A stretch of DNA of 7,564 nt from Verrucomicrobiota bacterium (lineage in GTDB: Bacteria > Verrucomicrobiota > Verrucomicrobiia > Opitutales > Opitutaceae). The DNA lies in the NCBI GenBank assembly GCA_023430565.1, contig JAEZAD010000320.1, positions 1 to 7,564 on the forward strand, read 5' to 3'. Both the position numbers and the translations under genes were made by a program. A model generated the notes under the pieces. That model worked only from the letters and a program-made list of their open reading frames with translations. It ran no database searches and had not been told where the DNA came from. Positions 1-7,000 of the stretch are shown here, in pieces. Each line of letters opens with the position of its first letter. The first letter of the stretch is position 1.

Positions 1-2
1 CC

Positions 3-1319
3 ATGGCTGATGCAAACCGGCGGCTGGCGAACAGAATATTGATCGGATTGGGGATCGGGATCGTGGCCGGCGTGCTTACTTTGCTCGTCGGACGTTTCTC
101 GCCCGCGGCGCTCGTCTTCATGCAGGGCGTCTCCGCCAATATTTTCGATCCGTTCGGCCAAGTGTTTCTGCGGATGTTGTTCTTCGTCGTGATTCCGCTC
201 GTGTTCGCCTCGCTCGCCACCGGGATCGTGCAGCTCGGGCAACTCGATAAACTCGGCCCGCTCGCCGCGCGCACCTTCAGTCTCTTTTTTCTCAACATGG
301 CCGTCGGCGTAGCGCTCGGCTTGCTGATGATGAATGTGCTTCAGCCCGGCGATCAGCTCAGCCTCGAAGCCAAGGACCGGCTCATGGCCGAATTCGGCGG
401 CGCCGCGCAAAACGCCGTCGCCACCCGCGCCACTCAAGCACCGATGAATCTGAACACGCTGCTCGACATGTTCATGCCGCGGAATCTTTTCGGCGCGTTC
501 GTCGGCAACTCCCGCACCACGCTCGGCGATGTCCTTCCGCTCATCCTTTTCGCGATTCTTGTCGGCGCCGTCGGCACGCAGCTCTCCGCTGAAAAACGCC
601 GGAAACTCCAGGACGGCCTCGAACTCGTCACCGAACTGATGACCGGGATCGTTCACTTCGCGCTCCGTCTCGCGCCCTATGCGGTGCCGGCGATGATCTA
701 CAGCGTGATCGTGAAGGTCGGCGTCGACATCATCGCCGCACTCGGCGTGTTCGTCCTCGGCTGTGTGGCGGTGCTGCTGCTGCATCTGTTCGGGACGATG
801 TCGCTTTTTCTGCGACTCTGGACGCGTCGGTCGCCGCGCGCGTTTTTCCGCGACGTGAAAACGGTTCTCGTCACCGCGTTCTCCACCAGTTCGAGCAACG
901 CCACCCTGCCCGCCTCGCTCGATTGCGCGCGCGAAACCCTCCGCGTTGCCCCTTCCACCGCCGGCTTCGTGCTGCCGCTCGGCGCCACGATGAACATGAG
1001 CGGCACCGCGCTCTATGAAGGCTGCGTCGTGCTCTTCGTCGCCCAGGTCTTTGGCGTCGATTTGAGTCTCACGCAACAGCTCACGCTTCTGCTGCTGAGC
1101 GTGCTGAGCGCGGTGGCCGTCGCCGGCATTCCCGGCGGGTCGCTGCCGTTGATCGCGGGTTTGTTGATGTCTTTCGGCGTCCCGGCCGAGGGTATTGGCA
1201 TCGTGATCGGCGCGGATCGCGTTCTCGATATGCTGCGCACCGCGACGAATGTCGGCGCGGATCTCGTCACGACGGTGATCGTCGACGAGAGCGTGCGACC
1301 CGCGGAGCCGGCGACCTGA
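3..1319 (+). CDS. Dicarboxylate/amino acid:cation symporter (DAACS, glutamate transporter family)
   Basis: Inner-membrane secondary transporter, predicted to import an acidic amino acid or dicarboxylate with Na+ or H+. Its 438 residues fit the family length. Hydrophobic helices cover most of the chain, beginning at about residue 11. Family landmarks are present in order: the serine-rich hairpin HP1 motif TSSSNATLP (295-303), the TM7 motif NMSGT (331-335), the HP2 tip AGIPGGSLP (374-382), and a TM8 carrying D405, D409, R412, T413, N416 and D420. By my alignment these TM8 residues match GltPh D390, D394, R397, T398, N401 and D405, which bind substrate and cation. The retained Arg and amino-group Asp favour glutamate/aspartate, but C4-dicarboxylates are possible. 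The TM7 motif has Ser where most relatives have Asp. The start is the ATG at base 3, followed by a typical short polar N-terminus; only two upstream bases are visible, so a longer form cannot be excluded. It converges on the chemoreceptor gene 93 bases away. Confidence 0.93.
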   Translation: MADANRRLANRILIGLGIGIVAGVLTLLVGRFSPAALVFMQGVSANIFDPFGQVFLRMLFFVVIPLVFASLATGIVQLGQLDKLGPLAARTFSLFFLNMAVGVALGLLMMNVLQPGDQLSLEAKDRLMAEFGGAAQNAVATRATQAPMNLNTLLDMFMPRNLFGAFVGNSRTTLGDVLPLILFAILVGAVGTQLSAEKRRKLQDGLELVTELMTGIVHFALRLAPYAVPAMIYSVIVKVGVDIIAALGVFVLGCVAVLLLHLFGTMSLFLRLWTRRSPRAFFRDVKTVLVTAFSTSSSNATLPASLDCARETLRVAPSTAGFVLPLGATMNMSGTALYEGCVVLFVAQVFGVDLSLTQQLTLLLLSVLSAVAVAGIPGGSLPLIAGLLMSFGVPAEGIGIVIGADRVLDMLRTATNVGADLVTTVIVDESVRPAEPAT

Positions 1320-1338
1320 GTCGTCAGAACTGCACACG

Positions 1339-1363
1339 AAAAAGCCCGATCAGTTATCGGGCT
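1339..1363 (-). terminator. Intrinsic terminator of the TonB_C-MCP unit
   Basis: Read on the minus strand, AGCCCGAT and ATCGGGCT form a perfect 8-bp stem around a 5-base loop (stem arms at 1356-1363 and 1343-1350). A run of five T follows directly, overlapping the last stem base (1343-1339). The hairpin begins 50 bases after the chemoreceptor stop codon, as expected for a Rho-independent terminator. On the plus strand the same stem is not followed by T residues, so it should act mainly on minus-strand transcripts. Confidence 0.85.
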
Positions 1364-1381
1364 CGAAAAGTGTAAGAAGCT

Positions 1382-1402
1382 AAGCGCCGGACGCCGCTTT
1401 TT
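1382..1402 (+). terminator. Possible weak intrinsic terminator of the symporter
   Basis: On the plus strand AAGCG (1382-1386) pairs with CGCTT (1395-1399), with one further C-G pair possible inside the 8-base loop. A T run (1398-1402) follows or overlaps the stem. It lies about 60 bases past the symporter stop. The stem is short, so this is a tentative call; termination could also be Rho-dependent. Confidence 0.4.
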
Positions 1403-1412
1403 AGTCGCGCTC

Positions 1413-3434
1413 TTATTCGAAGAACTTGTCGGTGTCGTCGTGGCCGTCGGCGGCGTCGGCGTGGCCGTTGACGCCCTTCTGGGCATGTCCGTTGCGCCCC
1501 GCGGCTGCGTGCGCAGGCACCGGACGTGCGCCCTGGGCGGCCGCACGGCTGACGCGCGTCGGTGGCGTCGCGCCACGGCGGCCGATCACCGGCGTCTTCG
1601 GAGCCGTTTCGTTACTCGCTTTGCGCGAGGTCGTGCTCGTGTCGGTCTCGTCACCGCGGGCCATGCGCTTGAGCTCGGCGACCGCGAGGCGGACCTGCTC
1701 GGCCTGCGACTTCAATTCTTCCGCCGACGCGGACGACTCTTCGGCGAGCGCGGCGTTTTCCTGCGTGATCTTGTCCATGCTCGCGACCGCGCTGTTGAGC
1801 TGGCCGATGCCCTCGCTTTGCTCGTGCGACGACTGCGCGATCTCGGCGATGCGTTCGTCGAGCTGGCGGGTCTTGTCGACGATCGCGGCGAGGTTCGAGG
1901 CCATCTTTTCGCTGATGCGCGCGCCCTGTTCGCTCTTTTCGGTCGAGGCGGAAATCTTGTCGGCGGTTTCCTTGGCGGCGCCGGCGCAGCGTTGCGCAAG
2001 ATTGCGCACTTCGTCGGCGACGACCGCGAAGCCAAGACCGGCTTCGCCGGCACGGGCGGCTTCGACGGCGGCGTTGAGCGCGAGGATGTTGGTTTGAAAC
2101 GCGATCTCGTCGATCGTCTTGATGATCTTCGAAATTTCCGTGCTGGAACCTTTGATCGCGGACATCGCGCGCTTCATTTCCTCCATCTCGATCGCGCCGG
2201 CATCGGCGGTCTGGCGCGCCTGGTTCGCGAGGGTCTTCGCGTTCTGCGCGTTGTCGGAATTGCGCGAGGTCATGCTCGCCATCTCGTGCAGCGACGAACT
2301 CGTTTCCTCGAGCGACGCCGCCTGCTGCGACGCGCCGTTGGCCATCGACTGGCTGGCTTGCGAGACCTGCTGCGCCGCGGCTGCGGTTTTATCGGACTCG
2401 GTGGCGAGGCGGGCGGCGACTTCGGTGATGCGACGGGTGACACCGCGGGTGATGAGCCAGGCGGCGATCGCGCCGGCGACGAGGCCGACGGTCGTGATGA
2501 TGAAGACGACGAATTCGTTGCGGCTCTGCTCGCCGCGCGTGCGGTCCTCGAGCTCCTGCTGGTAAGCGTGCACCGCATTCTTCACGCGGGCCAGCGTGGC
2601 GGTGAATTCCGGTGCAACGCGATTGATGCGCTCGGCGAGGATCTGGGCGCGCGCCTGGTGGCCGGCGACGACCTTGTCCAAGCCATCCCGATACGTTTCG
2701 GCCGTTTGTTGAAGGGTGGCGAGGAGCTGGGTCTTTTCCTCGTCCTTCAGGCTCTCGTCGAGCTTCTCCATCTCGATCTGATCCTGCTGCATGCGCTTGA
2801 TCTGCCCGACGGTGATTTCGAGGGCGTCGCGCGCGGCGACGGCTTTCGGGCCGTCCGACGTGAGCAGGAACGAATTCGCGAGGCTCATGCATTCGTAGAA
2901 GGCGCCGAGACCGTTCGAGATTTGGAACGCGGCGTTCATGTCGCCCTGCGTCTTGGCCTGCGCGAGCATGGATTGGAGGCCTTCGGTGATGGCCTTGGCG
3001 GACGGCGTGAGGACGTCGTTTTCGACGGCGAGTCGCGCCTGGTGGTTGGCGACGAGGTCGCTGAACGCGGCGTGATACGTCGCGAGGAGCTCGCGGGCCT
3101 TGGCGACCTGCGCGGCGCGTTCGGGCTCGACGATCTGCTCGGCGGCGCGCGCCAGCTCGGCGTCGAGGGCTTTGCGCGCGGCATCGCAGGCGGCGATGCT
3201 TTCGGCGGAGCCCGTGGCGAGGAATTCGTTTACCTGCAGCTTCAGCCCCTGCATCGAGGACTCGAGCGACGCGGCGGTGTAGGTTTCCTGTGCGCTGGCG
3301 GAGAACATCGCCAGCCGGCGGCCCGCGCCGCCGAGGGCGGTATAGGCGATTGCCGCGACGCCGATCAGCAGCACGAACAGAAAACCGAAGCCGAGCGCGA
3401 TCTTCTTACCGATGGTGAGATTCTGGAATGACAT
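1413..3434 (-). CDS. Methyl-accepting chemotaxis protein (transmembrane chemoreceptor)
   Basis: Chemoreceptor of 673 residues. TM1 lies at about 11-33, a largely helical periplasmic sensor at about 34-306, TM2 at about 308-328, then the cytoplasmic signalling coiled coil. The hairpin tip is unmistakable: DEIAFQTNILALNAAVEAAR (442-461) followed by GEAGLGFAVVADEVRNLAQ (463-481), the CheA/CheW contact region. Candidate methylation pairs E376/E377 and E565/E566 lie in Ala/Ser-rich contexts on the two arms. The roughly 270-residue all-helical sensor is longer than a single four-helix bundle and may be a helical bimodular (HBM-type) domain; the ligand is unknown. A canonical HAMP domain is not obvious after TM2. 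An 80-residue low-complexity tail (594-673) ends in DDTDKFFE. The start ATG (3434-3432) gives a standard MCP N-terminus but has no clear Shine-Dalgarno sequence. It is probably cotranscribed with the TonB_C gene 30 bases upstream and ends at a strong terminator. Confidence 0.95.
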   Translation of the reverse strand: MSFQNLTIGKKIALGFGFLFVLLIGVAAIAYTALGGAGRRLAMFSASAQETYTAASLESSMQGLKLQVNEFLATGSAESIAACDAARKALDAELARAAEQIVEPERAAQVAKARELLATYHAAFSDLVANHQARLAVENDVLTPSAKAITEGLQSMLAQAKTQGDMNAAFQISNGLGAFYECMSLANSFLLTSDGPKAVAARDALEITVGQIKRMQQDQIEMEKLDESLKDEEKTQLLATLQQTAETYRDGLDKVVAGHQARAQILAERINRVAPEFTATLARVKNAVHAYQQELEDRTRGEQSRNEFVVFIITTVGLVAGAIAAWLITRGVTRRITEVAARLATESDKTAAAAQQVSQASQSMANGASQQAASLEETSSSLHEMASMTSRNSDNAQNAKTLANQARQTADAGAIEMEEMKRAMSAIKGSSTEISKIIKTIDEIAFQTNILALNAAVEAARAGEAGLGFAVVADEVRNLAQRCAGAAKETADKISASTEKSEQGARISEKMASNLAAIVDKTRQLDERIAEIAQSSHEQSEGIGQLNSAVASMDKITQENAALAEESSASAEELKSQAEQVRLAVAELKRMARGDETDTSTTSRKASNETAPKTPVIGRRGATPPTRVSRAAAQGARPVPAHAAAGRNGHAQKGVNGHADAADGHDDTDKFFE

Positions 3435-3451
3435 GGCGAAAGGCGTTTCAG

Positions 3452-3468
3452 GTGAGCGGGCCGCTCAC
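3452..3468 (-). promoter_or_regulatory. Hairpin across the TonB_C stop codon, just upstream of the MCP start
   Basis: GTGAGCG and CGCTCAC (3462-3468 and 3452-3458) form a perfect 7-bp stem with a 3-base loop. On the minus-strand transcript the TGA stop of the TonB_C gene lies inside the upstream arm, and the chemoreceptor ATG follows 17 bases after the stem. No T run follows, so it is not an intrinsic terminator. It could affect translational coupling, mRNA processing or initiation at the second gene; that role is inferred from position only. Confidence 0.4.
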
Positions 3469-3815
3469 GATTCTTCGGCGACGAACTTCACCGGGATCGT
3501 GACGGTCATCGCGATGGGCGCGCCGTCCTGCTTGCCGGGCTTGAACTTCCACTTCTTCAGGGCATCCAGCGCGAATTTGTCGAAGCCCTCGTTGCTGGAC
3601 TTGGAGACTTCGGTCACGGACACGTTGCCCTGTTCGTCGATGGTGCATTTCACCATCACGACGCCGGACACGCCCTGGTTGCGGAGATCGCGCGGGTATT
3701 CCGGCGCAACCGTGCGCACGGGGACCGGCGGTTCGCGCCCGGCGGCCGCGACGGCAAGAGACGCAACGGCGGAACAGAAGAATGCAGCGGCAATGAGTCG
3801 TTTGAAACGGTTCAT
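3465..3815 (-). CDS. Small exported TonB C-terminal-domain protein
   Basis: The 116-residue protein starts MNRFKRLIAAAFF: a basic n-region and hydrophobic stretch (about 7-25) ending in an AVAAAG region that looks like a signal peptidase I site. After a short proline-containing segment (29-38) comes a TonB_C domain: APEYP (37-41), GVSGVVMVKCTID (48-60), G63, V65, the helix FDKFALDALKKWKFKPG (78-94), G98 and a final strand IPVKF (107-111). True TonB links an inner-membrane anchor to outer-membrane receptors through a long Pro/Lys-rich arm. That arm is absent here, so this protein could hardly span the periplasm. It may be a periplasmic binding or accessory protein, or a short anchored version if the N-terminus is not cleaved. 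The frame extends upstream to an ATG at 3905, but I chose 3815 because the signal sequence begins there; the upstream 30 residues are polar and unlike a secretion signal. It is followed after 30 bases by the MCP gene on the same strand. Confidence 0.85.
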   Translation of the reverse strand: MNRFKRLIAAAFFCSAVASLAVAAAGREPPVPVRTVAPEYPRDLRNQGVSGVVMVKCTIDEQGNVSVTEVSKSSNEGFDKFALDALKKWKFKPGKQDGAPIAMTVTIPVKFVAEES

Positions 3816-3840
3816 GGGGGAGGAGTGTGGCTGGAGTTTG

Positions 3841-3850
3841 TTCGTCACGA
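3841..3850. repeat. Direct repeat copy 1, TTCGTCACGA
   Basis: This ten-base sequence recurs exactly at 3905-3914, 64 bases away. It is itself nearly palindromic (TCGT-C-ACGA), as an operator half-site pair would be. Whether it binds a regulator is inference. Confidence 0.45.
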
Positions 3851-3872
3851 TTCGGTCAAAACTTGAGGAAGG

Positions 3873-3893
3873 GATCTGCGAACGAGGCAGATC
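3873..3893. repeat. Perfect inverted repeat GATCTGC-N7-GCAGATC
   Basis: Two 7-base arms (3873-3879 and 3887-3893) are exact reverse complements with a 7-base spacer. It sits between the two TTCGTCACGA copies, 57 bases upstream of the chosen TonB_C start and 115 bases before the kinase start. The dimension fits a dimeric regulator site or a leader hairpin; no T run follows, so a terminator is unlikely. Confidence 0.45.
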
Positions 3894-3900
3894 GTAGGGA

Positions 3901-3920
3901 GCCATTCGTCACGAAGTGGC
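3901..3920. repeat. Direct repeat copy 2 inside an extended dyad
   Basis: The second TTCGTCACGA (3905-3914) continues to a perfect palindrome TTCGT-C-ACGAA (3905-3915). It is flanked by GCCA (3901-3904) and TGGC (3917-3920), giving an extended dyad with a single unpaired base. This copy is more symmetric than copy 1. Confidence 0.45.
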
Positions 3921-3932
3921 GAAACTAAAGCC

Positions 3933-3965
3933 GCAATCCCCGCGCGGGGACCGCGCCGCCATTGC
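3933..3965. repeat. GC-rich palindrome CCCCGCGCGGGG flanked by GCAAT/ATTGC
   Basis: A perfect 12-bp palindrome lies at 3938-3949. It is bracketed by the inverted pentamers GCAAT (3933-3937) and ATTGC (3961-3965). It falls 44-76 bases upstream of the kinase ATG and could form secondary structure in its leader. In DNA this GC-rich, part of this symmetry could be chance. Confidence 0.3.
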
Positions 3966-4008
3966 ATTTGCCGGAGCAATTCGCACGCTGGGCCGCCGTT
4001 CCCCCTGC

Positions 4009-7000
4009 ATGTCGCTCGAAGATAATATCCGCCGCGCACCCGGTGTCGCCGGCATCGTGGTGTTGGCCGTGGGCCTCGGGCGTTGCGCGACCGTTTTCTT
4101 CAGCGAACCCGGCGCCCGCTGGCTCGAAGCGCCGCTGTCGCTCGCGCTGCTGGGCGCGGCTTTGTGGCTGCGCACCCGCGAGAAGAACGCCTTTGCCGCG
4201 AGCCTTTGCGCCGGCGCCGCGATTGCGTGGGTGGCCGCGGCGGTGGGTTTCGATGCCGCGTCGGGGCGGTTGATGTCGTTCGATTTCATGTTCTGGGCGG
4301 CTCCCGCGGGCGGTGGCGTCGCGGATCGCAATATCCCGCTCGACGCCGCGATCGTGCTCGTCGCCGCCGGGCTCGGGCTGCTGCTGGCCAAACGCCAGGC
4401 GCATCGAGTGCAGCGCAATCTCTCGGCCTGGCTGCTGATCGTCGCCTTCGCCCTCAGCGCCGCCACGCTGCTGATGCACGCGCTGCAATTCGCGACGCGT
4501 TACGCGCAGCCGCTGCACATGAACGTGGCCGACTCCGCGGGCCTCCTTGTGCTGAGCCTCGGCAGCCTCCTGCTGCGGCCGAACAGCAAATTGATGCGGA
4601 TGCTGCTCGCGAAGTCGTCGGCCGGCACGCTGGCGCGACGGCTGTTCTACGGTGTCACGCTTTTGCCCGCGACGCTCATCGGCCTCACGCTCGTGCTGCT
4701 CCACTTCCGCTTCATCGAGCCGATCTACGCCCCGGCCTTCGTGCTGGCGCTGCTGGTGATCGCGGGGTTCGTCCACACGATGTTCTCCGCGGAGGCCGCG
4801 GTGGACATCGACGACCGGCGAAAGGCGGCCGAGGACGAGCATGCGCGGCTCAACACCGTCCTCGAGCACCAGGCGGCGCGCCTGCAGGAACTGGTGGCGC
4901 GGCGCACGAACGAGCTGCGCACCCTGAGCGTGCACCTGCGCACGACCACGCGGGAAAACGCGCAGCTCGGGCTCGTCGCACGCAACACCACCAACGGCGT
5001 CGTCATCACCGACGCGCAGGGCAATCTCGAGTGGGCCAACACCGCGTTCGAACGCATGACCGGCTACACGCTCGCGGAGGTGAAGGGCCACAAGCCCGGA
5101 CATTTTCTCCAGGGCCCGGACACCGACCCGGCGAGCGTCACGCAGCTGCGCAAGGCGATCCAGGCGGGCGAGCGCTGCTACGTTGAAATTCTCAACTACA
5201 CAAAAAGCCGGCACCCGTATTGGCAGATCGTGGACATGGAGCCGGTGCACGATGCGACCGGCAAGCTCGTCAACTGGATCGCGATCCAGACGGACGTCAC
5301 CGCGCACCGGCTCGCCGAGCAGCACCTGCGCGTGCTCAACGAGCGCCTCCAGCTCGCCACGCAATCCGCCGCGCTCGGCGTGTGGGAATGGGACGCGGCG
5401 AGCCAGAAGCACACGTGGGACGAGCGCACGCACATCATCCACGGGATGAAACCGGGCGAGTTCGACGGCACGTTCGAAGCGTGGATGAGCTGCCTGCATC
5501 CCGACGACCGCCCGCTCGCCAACGCCCGCTTCGAACTCGTGCTGGCGGGGGGCAATTTCTACGACCAGGAGTTTCGCGTGATCCGCGCCGGCGAGGCGGG
5601 CGTGCGCCACGTCGAATCGCGCGCGATCGTGCAGCGCGACGCGCAGGGCAAGCTCCTCCGCATCACCGGCACGAGCCGCGACGTCACCGCCGAACGTGAA
5701 AACGAGGAGCGGCTGCGCACGCTGACCGACCGCTGGCAGCTCGCGCTGCGCGCCTCGCGCTACGGCGTGTGGGACTGGGATCCGACCAGCGGGCATGTAA
5801 TTTGGGATGACCGGATTTTCGAGATCTATGGCGTGGGACGCGACCGCTTCAGCGGCACGCGCCAGGCTTGGCTCGAGCTCCTCCACCCCGAAGACCGTCA
5901 CCGCGCCGAGCAGATCGAGCAGGACGCGCTGGGGACGGGCAGCGAGGAATACGACAACGAATTCCGCATCATCCTGCCGGACGGCTTCGTGCGTTACGTC
6001 GAAACCCACGCCTACGTGCGCCGCGACGAACAAGGCCGGCCGGTGCGCGTCGTCGGCATGGACCGCGACATCACGGCGGAGAAGCAGACGCTCGAGGCCC
6101 TCCGCATGGCCGAGGAACGCTGGCAGCTCGCGGTCGAAGGCACGAACGACGGCGTGTGGGACTGGAACGTGCCGACCGGCATCACCTATCACGACCAACG
6201 CTGGTCGCAGATGCTTGGATACGAGATCGGCGAGGTGCCGGACACGATCGAGAGCTGGCGGCAGTTGATCCATCCCGACGATCTGCCAGGTTGCGTGATC
6301 GCGACCGAGGAGCATTTCGCCCGCCGATCCCTGCTGTATCACCACGAATACCGGATGCGCACGCGGCAGGGGGAGTGGAAGTGGATCATGGATCGCGGCA
6401 AGGTGGTGAACCGCGACGCGCAGGGGCGTCCGCTGCGCATGGTCGGCATGCACACCGACATCACGGCGCGAAAAAATCTCGAGCAACGGCTGCATCAGTT
6501 CGAACAGCTGGCGACGCAGGTCAGCGAGATCGCCCAGATCGGCGGCTGGGAACTCGATCTCGAGACGATGCACCTCGAATGGTCGGAGCAGGTGCGCCGA
6601 ATCCACGAGGTCGACGACAGCTACAAACCGACCGTGCAATCGGCGATCCAGTTCTTCGCGCCCGAAGCGCGCGACATCATCTCGACGGCGTGGAAAGCGG
6701 CCATGACGTATGGCCGCAACTACGACCTGGAACTGCCGCTGATCACCGCGACCCAGCGCCGCATCTGGGTGCGGGCGCTCGCCCGGGCGGATTTTCAGGA
6801 TTCGAAACCGGTGCGGCTCATCGGCGCGTTTCAGGACATCAGCAGCCGGCGCGACAGCGAAGAGGCGCGACGCAAACTCGAGTTTCAGCTCTTCCAGGCG
6901 CAAAAGATGGAAACGCTCGGGACGCTCGCGGGCGGCATCGCGCACGATTTCAACAATCTCCTCACCGGCATCATGGGTTACCAGGAGCTGGTCGAGGATG

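Larger units (their letters stand above)
3816..4008. promoter_or_regulatory. Divergent intergenic region between the TonB_C gene and the sensor kinase gene
   Basis: These 193 bases separate two divergent starts and should contain promoters for both directions. No convincing -35/-10 pair was found; a TTGACC hexamer occurs on the minus strand (3859-3854) without a good -10 at 17 bases. Neither start has a Shine-Dalgarno sequence: the bases before the TonB_C ATG on its own strand are pyrimidine-rich (CTCCTCCCCC), and those before the kinase ATG are CCGTTCCCCCTGC. The region is dense in inverted repeats, listed separately. No small gene is supported. Confidence 0.6.

Noticed and set aside
1440..3431. 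A 663-codon open frame on the plus strand opposite the chemoreceptor
   Set aside because: The minus strand encodes an unmistakable MCP over the same span. The plus-strand product is Arg/Gly/Asp-rich without family features.
3854..3859. TTGACC as a -35 element of the minus-strand unit
   Set aside because: No acceptable -10 hexamer at 16-18 bases; a single hexamer is not enough for a promoter call.
3790..3900. TonB_C protein as a lipoprotein
   Set aside because: The only cysteine in the signal region is preceded by AFF, which does not fit a lipobox.
3816..3905. Upstream extension of the TonB_C protein to the ATG at 3905
   Set aside because: The extra 30 residues are polar and would bury the signal peptide. 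The extension also runs through the dyad-rich control region. The ATG at 3815 directly precedes a classical signal sequence.
3916..4008. GTG at 3916 as the kinase start
   Set aside because: It would add 31 residues with no recognisable feature and has no better ribosome binding site; kept only as an alternative.
4083..5186. Long overlapping plus-strand frames inside the kinase gene (also 5868-7115)
   Set aside because: Out-of-frame shadows with Arg/Ala/Pro-rich low-complexity translations; the true frame is open throughout with conserved motifs.
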